A stretch of 64,000 nt of DNA from Alistipes timonensis JC136 (GTDB taxonomy: Bacteria > Bacteroidota > Bacteroidia > Bacteroidales > Rikenellaceae), in contig NZ_FNRI01000006.1 of the NCBI RefSeq assembly GCF_900107675.1, positions 124,001 to 188,000 on the forward strand, written 5' to 3'. Made by a program: the position numbers and the translations under genes. Of the stretch, positions 1 through 7,882 are shown in pieces; within the stretch, counting starts at the first letter, position 1, and every line of letters begins with the position of its first letter. The notes beneath the pieces were generated by a model. That model had not been told where the DNA came from, did no database searches, and saw nothing but the letters and a program-made list of their open reading frames with translations.

Positions 1-97
1 TCTTGGTGGTGATGTAACGGGACATTCCCGCAACGCCGCTCTCTCTTTGTTCGGTGCACTCGAGGATGACCTGAACTCTGTTGCCTTTCTTTGCCAT
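1..97 (-). CDS. rpmG: 50S ribosomal protein L33 (partial, cut by window edge)
   Basis: The first 32 codons are visible on the minus strand, starting at the ATG complementary to 95-97; the 3' end lies outside the window. The peptide begins MAKKGNRVQVILECTEQ and continues through SGVAGMSRYITTK, the N-terminal half of bacterial L33, a small protein of the 50S subunit near the E site. It follows rpmB by 16 bp, the usual rpmB-rpmG pair, so the two are probably one transcript. Identification is firm; completeness cannot be judged. Confidence 0.93.
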   Translation of the reverse strand, partial: MAKKGNRVQVILECTEQRESGVAGMSRYITTK

Positions 98-113
98 TGG
101 TTACTCGTTGTTT

Positions 114-347
114 TTAGTACACGCTTTTGGGTGCGACAGCCTCGCGCAGGGCGACTGCAAGACCCTTCTTGTTAATTGTTTTCATGCCGGCAGCCGTTAC
201 CTTCAGGGTAATCCAGCGGCCCTCCTGTTCCGACCAGAAGCGCTTGGTTTTCAGATTGGGACTGAATTTGCGCTTGGTCTTGTGGTGCGAGTGCGAGACG
301 TTGTTGCCCACGATCGCTACCTTGCCTGTGATTTCGCAAACTTTCAT
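114..347 (-). CDS. rpmB: 50S ribosomal protein L28
   Basis: A 77-residue protein beginning MKVCEITGKVAIVGNNVSHS, with the basic KTKRKFSPNLKTKRFW core typical of L28, a late-assembling protein of the large subunit. Length is normal for Bacteroidota L28. It is first in an rpmB-rpmG unit on the minus strand. Upstream on the same strand is a TATATTTG box at 388-395, a good match to the Bacteroidota -7 element. No cysteine zinc ribbon is visible. Confidence 0.96.
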   Translation of the reverse strand: MKVCEITGKVAIVGNNVSHSHHKTKRKFSPNLKTKRFWSEQEGRWITLKVTAAGMKTINKKGLAVALREAVAPKSVY

Positions 348-387
348 TGTTTGATAAATTTTTGGTTAAAACCCGATTAAGGGAGTG

Positions 388-417
388 CAAATATACAACC
401 TTTTCGTCAAATACCAA
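388..417 (-). promoter_or_regulatory. Putative sigma-ABfr promoter of rpmB-rpmG
   Basis: On the minus strand, TATATTTG (388-395) matches TAnnTTTG and is preceded after 19 nt by TTG (415-417). It lies about 40 bp upstream of rpmB. Confidence 0.55.
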
Positions 418-433
418 TAATCCCCGGCTTTTT

Positions 434-2368
434 TTATTCGGTGGGGATCGTCAGCAGGAACCGCGCGCCCCGGGTGAAGTCCGGGTCGAGGCGCACGTCG
501 CCGCCGAGCGTGCGGGCGATCAGGCGGCAGACGGCCAGTCCGAGCCCGAGGCCCTGGTTGAACGAGTCGAGTTTGACGAAGCGTTCGAAGATGTGTTCGC
601 GCTCCCCTTCGGGCACGCCGGGGCCTGCGTCCTCGACCGCGAAGGTGATGCTGCGCCCGTCCTCCGAGAGTGAATAGGAGAGCCCGACGCCCTGTTTGGG
701 GTCGGTGAACCGCACGGCGTTGCGCAGCAGTTCGGTGAGCGCCTTGCCCAGCAGCAGGCACGAGGTGCGGATGCGGGGCGACCGGCCTTCCCCGTCGGAG
801 GCGAAGCGGATTTCGGTGGCGAGCGGGGCGTGCTTCGACAGTTCGTCGATGCACCTGCGGCAGCAGGTGTCGACCTCCACCGCGGCGCGCGACGGCGGCG
901 CCTCGGAGGATTCGATGTCGGCGATGTAGAGCACGTCGTCGATGAGTTTCTGCAGGTAGCCGCTGTTCTCGCGGATGATGTCGATGTAGGAACTGCGCTC
1001 GGGTTCGTCGTCCGGGGTTGTCGAGGCCAGTTCGGCGAATCCCACGATGGCGTTCAGCGGGGTGTTGATCTCGTGGGTGATGTTGCGGATGAAGACGCCC
1101 TTCATGCGGCTGCTCTCCTCGGCTGCCCGTTTGGCGCGTGCCAGCCCGCGGTTCAGCCGGGTCAGGATGACGATGAACGCCGTCGCCAGCAGCAGGATCA
1201 CACCCAGTCCGGTTTCGAACAGCCGGGCGCGGCGCAGCCGTTCGGCCTGCGCCTGCTGCCGGGCTTCGACCTTCTCGCGGTCGTGCCGTTCGACATCGAA
1301 CAGCGTGGCGAATTCGTTCAGCATCTCCTGGTTGTCGCTCTCGTATTTCTGCCGGGCCAGTGCCGCCTGCCGCGAAAGGTCCTCGGCGGCGGCTTTGTAG
1401 CTGCCCGTTTCGTAGAGGAGCGAGGCGCGGCTCGCCAGCATCGGAATATAGAAATAGTGCGACGAACCGAGGCTGTCCTTGGTCATTTCGTAGTTTGCCA
1501 ACTGCTTGTTGACGATCTCCAACGCCTTCTGGAAGTTGCGCGTACCCTTGTAAATCGTCAGTTCGATCTCCTCGATCTTGTTTTCAGAGACATACCCGCC
1601 GCTTTTTTCCCGGATCTCGCGCACCTGCTCTTCGGCGCTCTCGAAATCGCCCTGCATGGCCGCGAGGTTGGCCCGGGAGATCCGGGTGCGCCAGATATGT
1701 TCGGGGAGCAGGATGCGCTTCTCGGACATCCGGAGTGCCTCTTCGGCCTTGTCGTACTTCTGCTGCAGGGTGTACAGTTCGGCGAGCTGGAGGTACAGAT
1801 AGGAGGCGTCCACCTCCTTCAGGTTGTTCCGCTCGACCATCCCGATGCTTTTGGCGTAGGATTCGATGGCCGTGTCATAGAGGGATTTGGTGCGGTAAAT
1901 GTGCCCCAGCTGTTTGTAGGCTTCGGCGATCGCGGGCTTGTAGTCGTCGCGGATGGCCTGGTCGCGGAAGCGCTCCAGTTCATATTGCGCGAGGGTGTAT
2001 TTGCTGTATTTGCTGTAATAGGTAATCAGCCGCGTCCAGACGAAGTAGTAGTGTGTGAGCTGGTCGTGTTCGCGGGTGAACTGCTGGGTGCGCGCCACCC
2101 AGACTTTGAGCGAGTCTAAATTGCCCGTGTAGTAGTAATAGTCGGTTTTCAGGCAGAGCGCCACCGACTGCATGCGGGGATTTTGCCGCTCGCCGGCCAG
2201 CCGGAACATGGTGTCGGCTTTGAGCAGCATTTCGGGGTCCTGCTTGTGGCGGTTGCACCAGCGATAATAGGCGACGAGCGTCGTGTCGAGGCCGTCGGCG
2301 GCGGATTGCGCGGCGGCCGGCAATGCCGATGCAATCAGAATCGCCAGAAGCAGCAGGGCGTTTTTCAT
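434..2368 (-). CDS. TPR-containing membrane sensor histidine kinase
   Basis: About 644 residues from the ATG at 2366-2368; this start is preferred over one 12 codons upstream because it begins directly with a signal peptide (MKNALLLLAILIASALPAAAQ). The order is signal peptide, a periplasmic stretch of tetratricopeptide-like helices to about residue 370, one membrane helix near 388-410 (GVILLLATAFIVIL), a short coiled coil, a HisKA domain with the H-box THEINTPLNAIVGF, and a HATPase domain with N-box (LLRNAVRF), G1 (DAGPGVPEG) and G2 (GLGLGLAV). It should autophosphorylate on the H-box histidine and pass phosphate to a response regulator. No receiver domain is fused or encoded nearby, so partner and stimulus are unknown. 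Confidence 0.88.
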   Translation of the reverse strand: MKNALLLLAILIASALPAAAQSAADGLDTTLVAYYRWCNRHKQDPEMLLKADTMFRLAGERQNPRMQSVALCLKTDYYYYTGNLDSLKVWVARTQQFTREHDQLTHYYFVWTRLITYYSKYSKYTLAQYELERFRDQAIRDDYKPAIAEAYKQLGHIYRTKSLYDTAIESYAKSIGMVERNNLKEVDASYLYLQLAELYTLQQKYDKAEEALRMSEKRILLPEHIWRTRISRANLAAMQGDFESAEEQVREIREKSGGYVSENKIEEIELTIYKGTRNFQKALEIVNKQLANYEMTKDSLGSSHYFYIPMLASRASLLYETGSYKAAAEDLSRQAALARQKYESDNQEMLNEFATLFDVERHDREKVEARQQAQAERLRRARLFETGLGVILLLATAFIVILTRLNRGLARAKRAAEESSRMKGVFIRNITHEINTPLNAIVGFAELASTTPDDEPERSSYIDIIRENSGYLQKLIDDVLYIADIESSEAPPSRAAVEVDTCCRRCIDELSKHAPLATEIRFASDGEGRSPRIRTSCLLLGKALTELLRNAVRFTDPKQGVGLSYSLSEDGRSITFAVEDAGPGVPEGEREHIFERFVKLDSFNQGLGLGLAVCRLIARTLGGDVRLDPDFTRGARFLLTIPTE

Positions 2369-2390
2369 TACTTTTTGGACTAAATAAGCA

Positions 2391-2422
2391 CAAAAGTAGC
2401 GCAAATAACCGGGAAAAGCAAA
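2391..2422 (-). promoter_or_regulatory. Putative promoter of the TPR histidine kinase gene
   Basis: Minus-strand TACTTTTG (2391-2398) fits the TAnnTTTG -7 box; a TTTG (2419-2422) lies 20 nt upstream. Spacing to the chosen start (2368) is 22 bp. Confidence 0.5.
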
Positions 2423-2455
2423 TGAAAAGCGGGTAAAATCGTTTTCTTGGGGGTG

Positions 2456-2998
2456 CTATTTGGTTCTGTTTCCGGCTGTCAACTCCTCTTCGAGAAGCTC
2501 GATTGCGGCCGAGCCGGCTTCGCGGATGACCCGGTTGCGGTTGCCTTTGATGTGGACCAGCCGGGTAAGGGTGCGTTCGGGTGAGCTGACGGCGATCCAT
2601 ACCGTGCCGACCGGGATTTCGGGCGTGCCGCCCGAAGGACCGGCCATTCCGGTGGTGGCGATGGCGTAATGGGTGTCGGCGGCACGGCGCGCTCCCTCGG
2701 CCATCTGGCGCACGACCTGTTCGCTCACCACGCCGTAGCGGGCGATGGTGTCGGCCGAGACGTTCAGCAGCAGGCTCTTGGTCTGGTTCCAGTAGGCGAC
2801 TGCGCCGCCTTTGAAGTAGGCCGAGGCTCCCGGCATGGCCGTGAAGCGCGAGGCGATGGCGCCTCCCGTGCAGCTTTCGGCCACGGAGAGCGTCAGCATA
2901 CGGTCCATCAGCAGTTTGTGTACGCGTTTCTCGGGTTTCGATTCGCAGCAGGAGGTTGTCAGCGCGAGTGCGGCCAGCAGCGCGAGGATTTTATTCAT
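2456..2998 (-). CDS. CinA C-terminal (PncC-like) domain protein with lipoprotein signal
   Basis: 180 residues. It starts MNKILALLAALALTTSCCESK, which reads as a Sec signal with a lipobox-like TTSC, and then continues straight into a CinA C-terminal domain: AESCTGG near residues 38-44, SRFTAMPGASAYF, EQVVRQMAEGARR and VGTVWIAVSSPERT. The family deamidates nicotinamide mononucleotide (PncC). The gene lies 11 bp downstream of cinA and is nearly identical to cinA's 3' part over long stretches, so it arose by tandem partial duplication. If the signal works, the enzyme would be periplasmic or membrane-anchored, which is unusual for this family. A cytosolic protein using a later ATG cannot be excluded. 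Confidence 0.8.
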   Translation of the reverse strand: MNKILALLAALALTTSCCESKPEKRVHKLLMDRMLTLSVAESCTGGAIASRFTAMPGASAYFKGGAVAYWNQTKSLLLNVSADTIARYGVVSEQVVRQMAEGARRAADTHYAIATTGMAGPSGGTPEIPVGTVWIAVSSPERTLTRLVHIKGNRNRVIREAGSAAIELLEEELTAGNRTK

Positions 2999-3009
2999 GG
3001 TCGGTTTTG

Positions 3010-4251
3010 TTATTTTCCGTTGAGGCAGTCGCGCAGCAGGCTGATGGCAAAGGCGCTGGCGCGGTCGATGATCTGTCCGCGGTCGGTTCCGCACTGTTTG
3101 AGGAGGACGACCGTGCGTTCGGGCGAGCTGACGGCGATCCAGACCGTGCCGACGGGTTTCTCCGCCGAGCCGCCCGCGGGGCCGGCGATTCCGGTGGTGG
3201 CCACGCCGTAATCGGCGCCTGCCGTGCGGCGTGCCCCTTCGGCCATCTGGCGGGCGACCTGTTCGCTCACGGCGCCGTAACGGGCTATGTCGGCAGGGTT
3301 CACGCCCAATAGGTTCACCTTGGATTCGTTGCTGTACGACACCACGCCGCAGCGGAAATAGGCCGACGCTCCGGGCATGGCTGTGAAACGCGAGGCGATG
3401 ACGCCTCCCGTGCAGCTCTCGGCTGTGGCCAGGGTCAGCCCGCGCTCGGTGAGTATCTTGTGCACCAACTCCTGCATCGTCGCGGTCTCGAACCCGATGA
3501 TGTTGTGGGGAATGATCTTGCGCAGGGCCTCGAACTGTCGGTCGATCTCGCGGGCGACGCTCTCTCCCTCGACCTCGTAGGCCGACAGGCGCAGCCGCAC
3601 GGCGCCCGGATTGGGCAGATAGGCCAGCTTCAGGTACGGCGGCAGGGCGTTCTCCCACGCCTCGATCCGCTTGGCCAGCATCGACTCGGGGAGCCCGGCG
3701 GTTATCATCGTGCGGTGGACGATCTGTCGCAGGGCGAAATGGGCTTTCAGCCGCGGCATCACCTCGTCTTCCATCAGGTGCTCCATCTCGAACGGCACGC
3801 CCGGCAGCGACACCACGACGTGCCCGTCGCGTTCGAACCACATGCCCGGGGCCGTGCCGTGGGCGTTGAACAGCACCGTGCAGCATGCGGGGACCATCGC
3901 CTGCGAGCGGTTCAGCTCGTTGAACTCGATGCCCCGTTCCGCGAGCATTCGCTCCACGTGGTCAGAGACCCGTTGGTTGCAGCGCATCTCGCTGCGGAAC
4001 ATCTCCGCGAGGGTCTTCTTGGTGATGTCGTCCTTCGTGGGGCCGAGGCCGCCGGTGACGACGGTGACCTCCGAAGCCGACAGGGCCCGTTCGACGGCTT
4101 CGACGATCTGCGCGCGGTCGTCGCCGATCGAGAGCTTCTCGCGGACCACGATGCCCGCGGCGTTGAGGTGTTTGGCAATGGATACCGAATTGGTGTCCAC
4201 GATCTGGCCGATGAGTATTTCGTCGCCGATGGTGATGATGGTTGCCTTCAT
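3010..4251 (-). CDS. cinA: CinA family protein (competence/damage-inducible; NMN deamidase)
   Basis: 413 residues, the full-length two-domain form. The N-terminal COG1058 domain begins MKATIITIGDEILIGQIVDT and carries the MoCF-like TGGLGPTKDD motif; this domain has ADP-ribose pyrophosphatase activity in characterised homologues. The C-terminal PncC domain has AESCTGG near residue 275 and the TGIAGPAGGS and VGTVWIAV motifs; it hydrolyses NMN to nicotinate mononucleotide for NAD recycling. No signal peptide, so cytosolic. It follows pyrD by 6 bp and precedes its own C-domain paralogue by 11 bp, suggesting one transcript. Confidence 0.95.
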   Translation of the reverse strand: MKATIITIGDEILIGQIVDTNSVSIAKHLNAAGIVVREKLSIGDDRAQIVEAVERALSASEVTVVTGGLGPTKDDITKKTLAEMFRSEMRCNQRVSDHVERMLAERGIEFNELNRSQAMVPACCTVLFNAHGTAPGMWFERDGHVVVSLPGVPFEMEHLMEDEVMPRLKAHFALRQIVHRTMITAGLPESMLAKRIEAWENALPPYLKLAYLPNPGAVRLRLSAYEVEGESVAREIDRQFEALRKIIPHNIIGFETATMQELVHKILTERGLTLATAESCTGGVIASRFTAMPGASAYFRCGVVSYSNESKVNLLGVNPADIARYGAVSEQVARQMAEGARRTAGADYGVATTGIAGPAGGSAEKPVGTVWIAVSSPERTVVLLKQCGTDRGQIIDRASAFAISLLRDCLNGK

Positions 4252-4257
4252 GGCTGA

Positions 4258-5379
4258 CTATGCGTTAGGTGCGGAATCCTGGGGTTTTCCGGAAGTCTCC
4301 CCGGCGTCGGATGCGGCGTCGGGCGCGGTCCGGGTCGCCTTGCGTTCGGCGTCGGCGATCAGCGCGCGGCATACGTCCCGCACCAGTCCCGGACCCTCGT
4401 AGATGTATCCCGTGTAGAGCTGCACGAGGTCGGCTCCGGCGTCGAGCATCGCCCGTACGTCGTCGGCCGACATCAGGCCGCCCACGCCGATGATGGGGTA
4501 GGTGCCGCCCGAGCGGGTGTGGATGCGGCGCACGATCTCCACGGCGCGGCCCGTAAGGGGTGCACCGCTCAGGCGGCCGCTGCCGATCTTCTCGAGCGCC
4601 GTACGGCTGGTTTTCAGCCCTTCGCGGCCGTGCGAGCCGTTGGTGGCGACGATGCCGTCGAGCGGCGTCTCCATCAGTACGTCGGTGATCCGGTCGATCA
4701 CCTCGTCCGTCATGTCGGGCGAGATTTTGAGCATGACCGGCCGGTACTGGTTCTGCCCGCGGCGGAAGTCGAACAGCGGGTTGAGTATCTGGAGGATATG
4801 TTCGCGCGTGTGCGTCGTGCCCTCGCGGCAGGAGTTGTCGCAGCTGATATTCACGGTGAAATAGTCCGCATACTGGTAGAGGTTGCGGAAGAGTTTCAGG
4901 TAGTCGGCCGGGGCGTTTTCGGCCGGGGTCGAGGTGTTCCTGCCGATGTTGCATCCCACGATCACCCCGCCGTGCGGACGCCGCAGGTGGCGGATGGCGG
5001 TTTCGAGGCCGCGGTTCGAAAGTCCGATGCGGTTGATGATGGCGTTGTCTTTCGGGAGCCGGAAGACCCTCGGACGGGGGTTGCCCGCCTGGGGCCGGGG
5101 CGTGACGGTGCCCACCTCGATGAACCCGAATCCCAGTGCGGCCAGTTCGCGGAACGCTTCGCCGTTACGGTCGAATCCTGCGGCGAGCCCGACCGGATTG
5201 GCGAACCGCATGCCGAACACTTCGCGCTCGAGCGCCGGGTGCTCCACGGCGTAGCATTTGCGCAGGAGCCAGCGGCCTCCGGGAATCAGTCCGAAGATGC
5301 GCAGCATCAGCAGGACGACATGATGGGCCCGCTCGATGTTGAGCGAGAAGAGCAGGGGTTTTATGATCCTTTGGTACAT
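4258..5379 (-). CDS. pyrD: Dihydroorotate dehydrogenase (quinone), class 2
   Basis: 373 residues. The N-terminal helical extension (MYQRIIKPLLFSLNIERAHH) is the membrane-associating region of class 2 enzymes, which oxidise dihydroorotate to orotate with quinone as acceptor. FMN and substrate motifs include NPVGLAAGFDRNGEA, GFIEVGTVTPRPQ, NRIGLSN and GVGGLMS. The active-site loop reads NISCDNSC, with cysteine near residue 179 where class 2 enzymes normally have the catalytic serine of NxSSPNT. The C-terminal tail beyond about residue 350 is hydrophilic and poorly conserved. A TACCTTTG box (5388-5395, minus strand) lies just upstream. Confidence 0.93.
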   Translation of the reverse strand: MYQRIIKPLLFSLNIERAHHVVLLMLRIFGLIPGGRWLLRKCYAVEHPALEREVFGMRFANPVGLAAGFDRNGEAFRELAALGFGFIEVGTVTPRPQAGNPRPRVFRLPKDNAIINRIGLSNRGLETAIRHLRRPHGGVIVGCNIGRNTSTPAENAPADYLKLFRNLYQYADYFTVNISCDNSCREGTTHTREHILQILNPLFDFRRGQNQYRPVMLKISPDMTDEVIDRITDVLMETPLDGIVATNGSHGREGLKTSRTALEKIGSGRLSGAPLTGRAVEIVRRIHTRSGGTYPIIGVGGLMSADDVRAMLDAGADLVQLYTGYIYEGPGLVRDVCRALIADAERKATRTAPDAASDAGETSGKPQDSAPNA

Positions 5380-5387
5380 TTCGGAGG

Positions 5388-5420
5388 CAAAGGTAGTAAA
5401 AATTGACTAACGATGTACAA
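5388..5420 (-). promoter_or_regulatory. Putative promoter of pyrD-cinA-cinA'
   Basis: Minus-strand TACCTTTG at 5388-5395 with TTG at 5418-5420, spacing 22 nt, slightly long. The box sits within 10 bp of the pyrD start, implying a near-leaderless transcript or a longer true 5' region. Confidence 0.4.
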
Positions 5421-5441
5421 CTTCAGCCGTTATGTGGCGGG

Positions 5442-5573
5442 GCGCAGAACTGGGCCGGAATCCCCGTGACTTTCCGCCGCCCCTAAAACCCGCCTCTTAG
5501 GTGGGAGCGCAGAACTGGCCTGGAATCCTGGAGGCTTTCCGCCGCCCCTAAATCCGGTCTCTTAGACCGGGGG
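5442..5573. repeat. Tandem pair of a hairpin-ended intergenic repeat (units 1 and 2)
   Basis: Two head-to-tail units of about 65 bp (5442-5506 and 5507-5573) share GCGCAGAACTGG, then a variable 20-odd bp with GGAATCC, then TTTCCGCCGCCCCTAAA, then a small hairpin. Hairpin arms differ (CCCGCC/GGTGGG and CCGGTCT/AGACCGG) but pairing is kept. A third copy lies at 11237-11306. The pair fills the gap between the pdxB stop and pyrD. Read on the minus strand, each unit begins with a hairpin followed by T-rich sequence, so it may also terminate pdxB. Confidence 0.75.
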
Positions 5574-6569
5574 TTAGAAATATTCGCGGCGGTAGGCGTA
5601 ACGGTCGCGCAGGGATTCGAAATCGCCGGGGCGCTCTTTCAGGCGGCGGCTTTCGGCTTCGATGTCGTAGATACGGCCGATGGTGGTGCAAAGCTCCTGC
5701 CACGCGATCGGCCGGGGAACCGAGGGCGACGCCTCGGGCGGATACCACCCTTCGAGCGGCAGTCCGAAACAACGTGCCAGCGCGGCCACGGACATCGCTG
5801 TGGCGTTGGCCTTGCCCTGCTCGGAGTAACCCGCGATGTGGGGCGTCGCCAGCAGGGCCTTTTCCAGCAGTTGCGGATTGAGGTTCGGCTCGTGCTCCCA
5901 GACGTCGAGCACCCAGCGGAGGCCGCTCCGGAGCAGGGCGTCGCCGTCGACCACCTCCCCGCGTGAGGAATTTATGAGGATGGCTCCGGGTTTCATCTGC
6001 CGGAACAGCCTTTCGTCGGCCATGCGGCGCGTCGTGTCGTCGAGCGGGGTGTGGAACGTGAGGATGTCGGCCTCGCGGGCCACCTCCTCCAGCGGCAGGA
6101 ATCCGCACCGCTCCCGTTCTTCACGCGGCGGGTCGCAGCAGAGGACGCGGAATCCCCATGCCTCGGCATAGGCTTTGACGAGCGATCCGACGTGCCCCAC
6201 GCCGACGATGCCCAGCGTCCGCGCTGCGGGCTGCCAGCCCTGTGTGCGGGAGAGGTGGGCCAGCACGGCGGCGACCCATTGCAGTACGCCCCGGGCATTG
6301 CACCCTGCGGCTGTCGTGACCGTGATGCCGTGCGTCGCGCACCATGCCGTGTCGATGTGGTCGAATCCGATGGTCGCCGTGGCGACGAGGCGCACCCGCG
6401 AACCGGCGAGCAGCGCTGCGTCGCACCGCGTGCGGGTGCGGGTCAGGAGCGCGTCGGCGTCGCGGACGTCGGCGGCCGAAATCGCCTTTCCGGGGAGGTA
6501 ACGCACCTCGGCGAAAGGCTCCAGGACACCCTTCAGGAAGGGGATGGCGCTGTCGGCTATGATTTTCAT
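5574..6569 (-). CDS. pdxB: 4-phosphoerythronate dehydrogenase
   Basis: 331 residues from the ATG at 6567-6569, which begins MKIIADSAIPFLKGVLEPFA as in PdxB; upstream in-frame codons are low-complexity leader. It oxidises 4-phospho-D-erythronate in the DXP-dependent branch of pyridoxal phosphate synthesis. Visible are the NAD-binding GIVGVGHVGSLV (120-130), the catalytic triad context SSRGEVVDGD, DVWEHEPN and PHIAGYS, and the short C-terminal PdxB dimerisation region. Cytosolic. A TATATTTG box lies at 6611-6618 on the minus strand. No other pyridoxine genes are adjacent. Confidence 0.93.
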   Translation of the reverse strand: MKIIADSAIPFLKGVLEPFAEVRYLPGKAISAADVRDADALLTRTRTRCDAALLAGSRVRLVATATIGFDHIDTAWCATHGITVTTAAGCNARGVLQWVAAVLAHLSRTQGWQPAARTLGIVGVGHVGSLVKAYAEAWGFRVLCCDPPREERERCGFLPLEEVAREADILTFHTPLDDTTRRMADERLFRQMKPGAILINSSRGEVVDGDALLRSGLRWVLDVWEHEPNLNPQLLEKALLATPHIAGYSEQGKANATAMSVAALARCFGLPLEGWYPPEASPSVPRPIAWQELCTTIGRIYDIEAESRRLKERPGDFESLRDRYAYRREYF

Positions 6570-6705
6570 GGTATTGGTGCTTTTTTCGTTTCTTGTCGTC
6601 TTTAGGTAGACAAATATAAGGTAAAAAATAAAAAATGAATACCTTTGGTGTCGTAATGACACTTTTTATCCGTCGGAAGGTTTTGCCGGGGCGCACGCAA
6701 TTCGG

Positions 6706-6811
6706 TTTTGAATCCATCCGGCTTTTTTCGTATCTTTGACTTCGTCGAAGATACTCCCGCTCGGCAAAATACAAGTAAACTTGCTTTTGCTCTCGCTTAT
6801 TCGTATCTTTG
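6706..6811 (+). promoter_or_regulatory. Two tandem sigma-ABfr-like promoters before the ureohydrolase gene
   Basis: TTTTG (6706-6710) is followed after 20 nt by TATCTTTG (6731-6738), and TTG (6781-6783) is followed after 20 nt by TATCTTTG (6804-6811). The second lies 19 bp before the ATG at 6830. Confidence 0.55.
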
Positions 6812-6829
6812 TAGTTTATAAAGAACGTT

Positions 6830-7882
6830 ATGGAACAGAAACCTTTCGATCCGGATGGAGTCGGCGTGGACAACGGAACCTATTTCGGGCTTCCGTTCGA
6901 TCCCGAAACGGCGGAACTGGTGCTGATCTCGGCACCGTGGGACGTGACGGTCTCCTACGGGGCCGGTGCGGCCTATGCCCCCGATGCCGTTATCGAAGCC
7001 TCTACGCAGCTCGATTTCTACGATCCGCTGGCCCCCGGGGCCTGGCGCCGCGGCATCGCCACGGCCGATGTGGACTATTCGCTGCAGGAGACCTCGCAGC
7101 GGTTGCGTGTCGACGCCTCGCGGGTGATCGACCACCTCGAAGGAGGCGGATGTCTCGAGGACGACTATGTCGTGCGCAAGGTCCGCCGCGTGAACGAGGG
7201 CTGTGTGGCCATGAACGCCAATATCGAGACACAGGCCGCCCGCTGGCTCGACGCGGGCAAGGTCGTGGGACTCGTCGGCGGCGATCATTCGACGCCTTAC
7301 GGGCTGATCCGGGCGCTGGGGGCTCGTCACGCGGCTTTCGGCATCCTGCACATCGACGCCCACTGCGACCTGCGCGACGCTTACGAGGGTTTCGAATTTT
7401 CCCACGCGTCGATCATGTTCAACGTCCTGCGCGACGTGCCGCAGGTCAGCCGGATCGCCCAGGTCGCCGTGCGCGATTTCAGCGAGGCGGAGGCTGCGCT
7501 GGCCGCTTCGTCGGAGCGGATCGCCACATTCGACGACCTAACGCTCGCCGCCGCGGAGTTCCGCGGCGAAACGTGGGATGCCCAGTGCCGCCGTATCGTC
7601 GACTCGCTGCCCGCGGAGGTCTATGTGAGCTTCGATATCGACGGACTCTCCTTCGACAACTGCCCCCATACGGGTACGCCCGTCTGCGGAGGACTCTCTT
7701 TCAACAAGGCCGTCTACCTCGTCGACACGCTGGTCCGCTCGGGCCGCCGCATCATCGGATTCGATGTGGTGGAGGTCTGCCCCGCGTCCGACGACCGGAT
7801 CGACGCCATCACCGGGGCCCGCATCCTGTGGAAACTCTGCGGGCAGACGCTCAAATCGAACGAAAAACCAAATAACGAATAA
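6830..7882 (+). CDS. Ureohydrolase (agmatinase/formimidoylglutamase/arginase family)
   Basis: 350 residues with the binuclear manganese signature of ureohydrolases: GGDHS (150-154), DAHCDLR (176-182) and SFDIDGLS near residue 265. Members hydrolyse guanidino compounds such as agmatine, formimidoylglutamate or arginine, releasing urea or formamide. The substrate cannot be assigned from motifs; no hut or polyamine genes are adjacent. No signal peptide. Its TAA directly abuts the nhaA ATG (no spacer), and nhaA overlaps the next gene, so the three are probably co-transcribed. Confidence 0.9.
   Translation: MEQKPFDPDGVGVDNGTYFGLPFDPETAELVLISAPWDVTVSYGAGAAYAPDAVIEASTQLDFYDPLAPGAWRRGIATADVDYSLQETSQRLRVDASRVIDHLEGGGCLEDDYVVRKVRRVNEGCVAMNANIETQAARWLDAGKVVGLVGGDHSTPYGLIRALGARHAAFGILHIDAHCDLRDAYEGFEFSHASIMFNVLRDVPQVSRIAQVAVRDFSEAEAALAASSERIATFDDLTLAAAEFRGETWDAQCRRIVDSLPAEVYVSFDIDGLSFDNCPHTGTPVCGGLSFNKAVYLVDTLVRSGRRIIGFDVVEVCPASDDRIDAITGARILWKLCGQTLKSNEKPNNE

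Noticed and set aside
830..2119. A 429-codon plus-strand frame opposite the histidine kinase
   Set aside because: The minus strand encodes clear kinase motifs; the plus frame has no domain features and arises from GC-rich codon use.
5442..5573. Integron attC-like site in the paired repeat
   Set aside because: Although palindromic and containing GTTAGAA, no matching RYYYAAC partner or integrase was found, and the third copy lacks the core.
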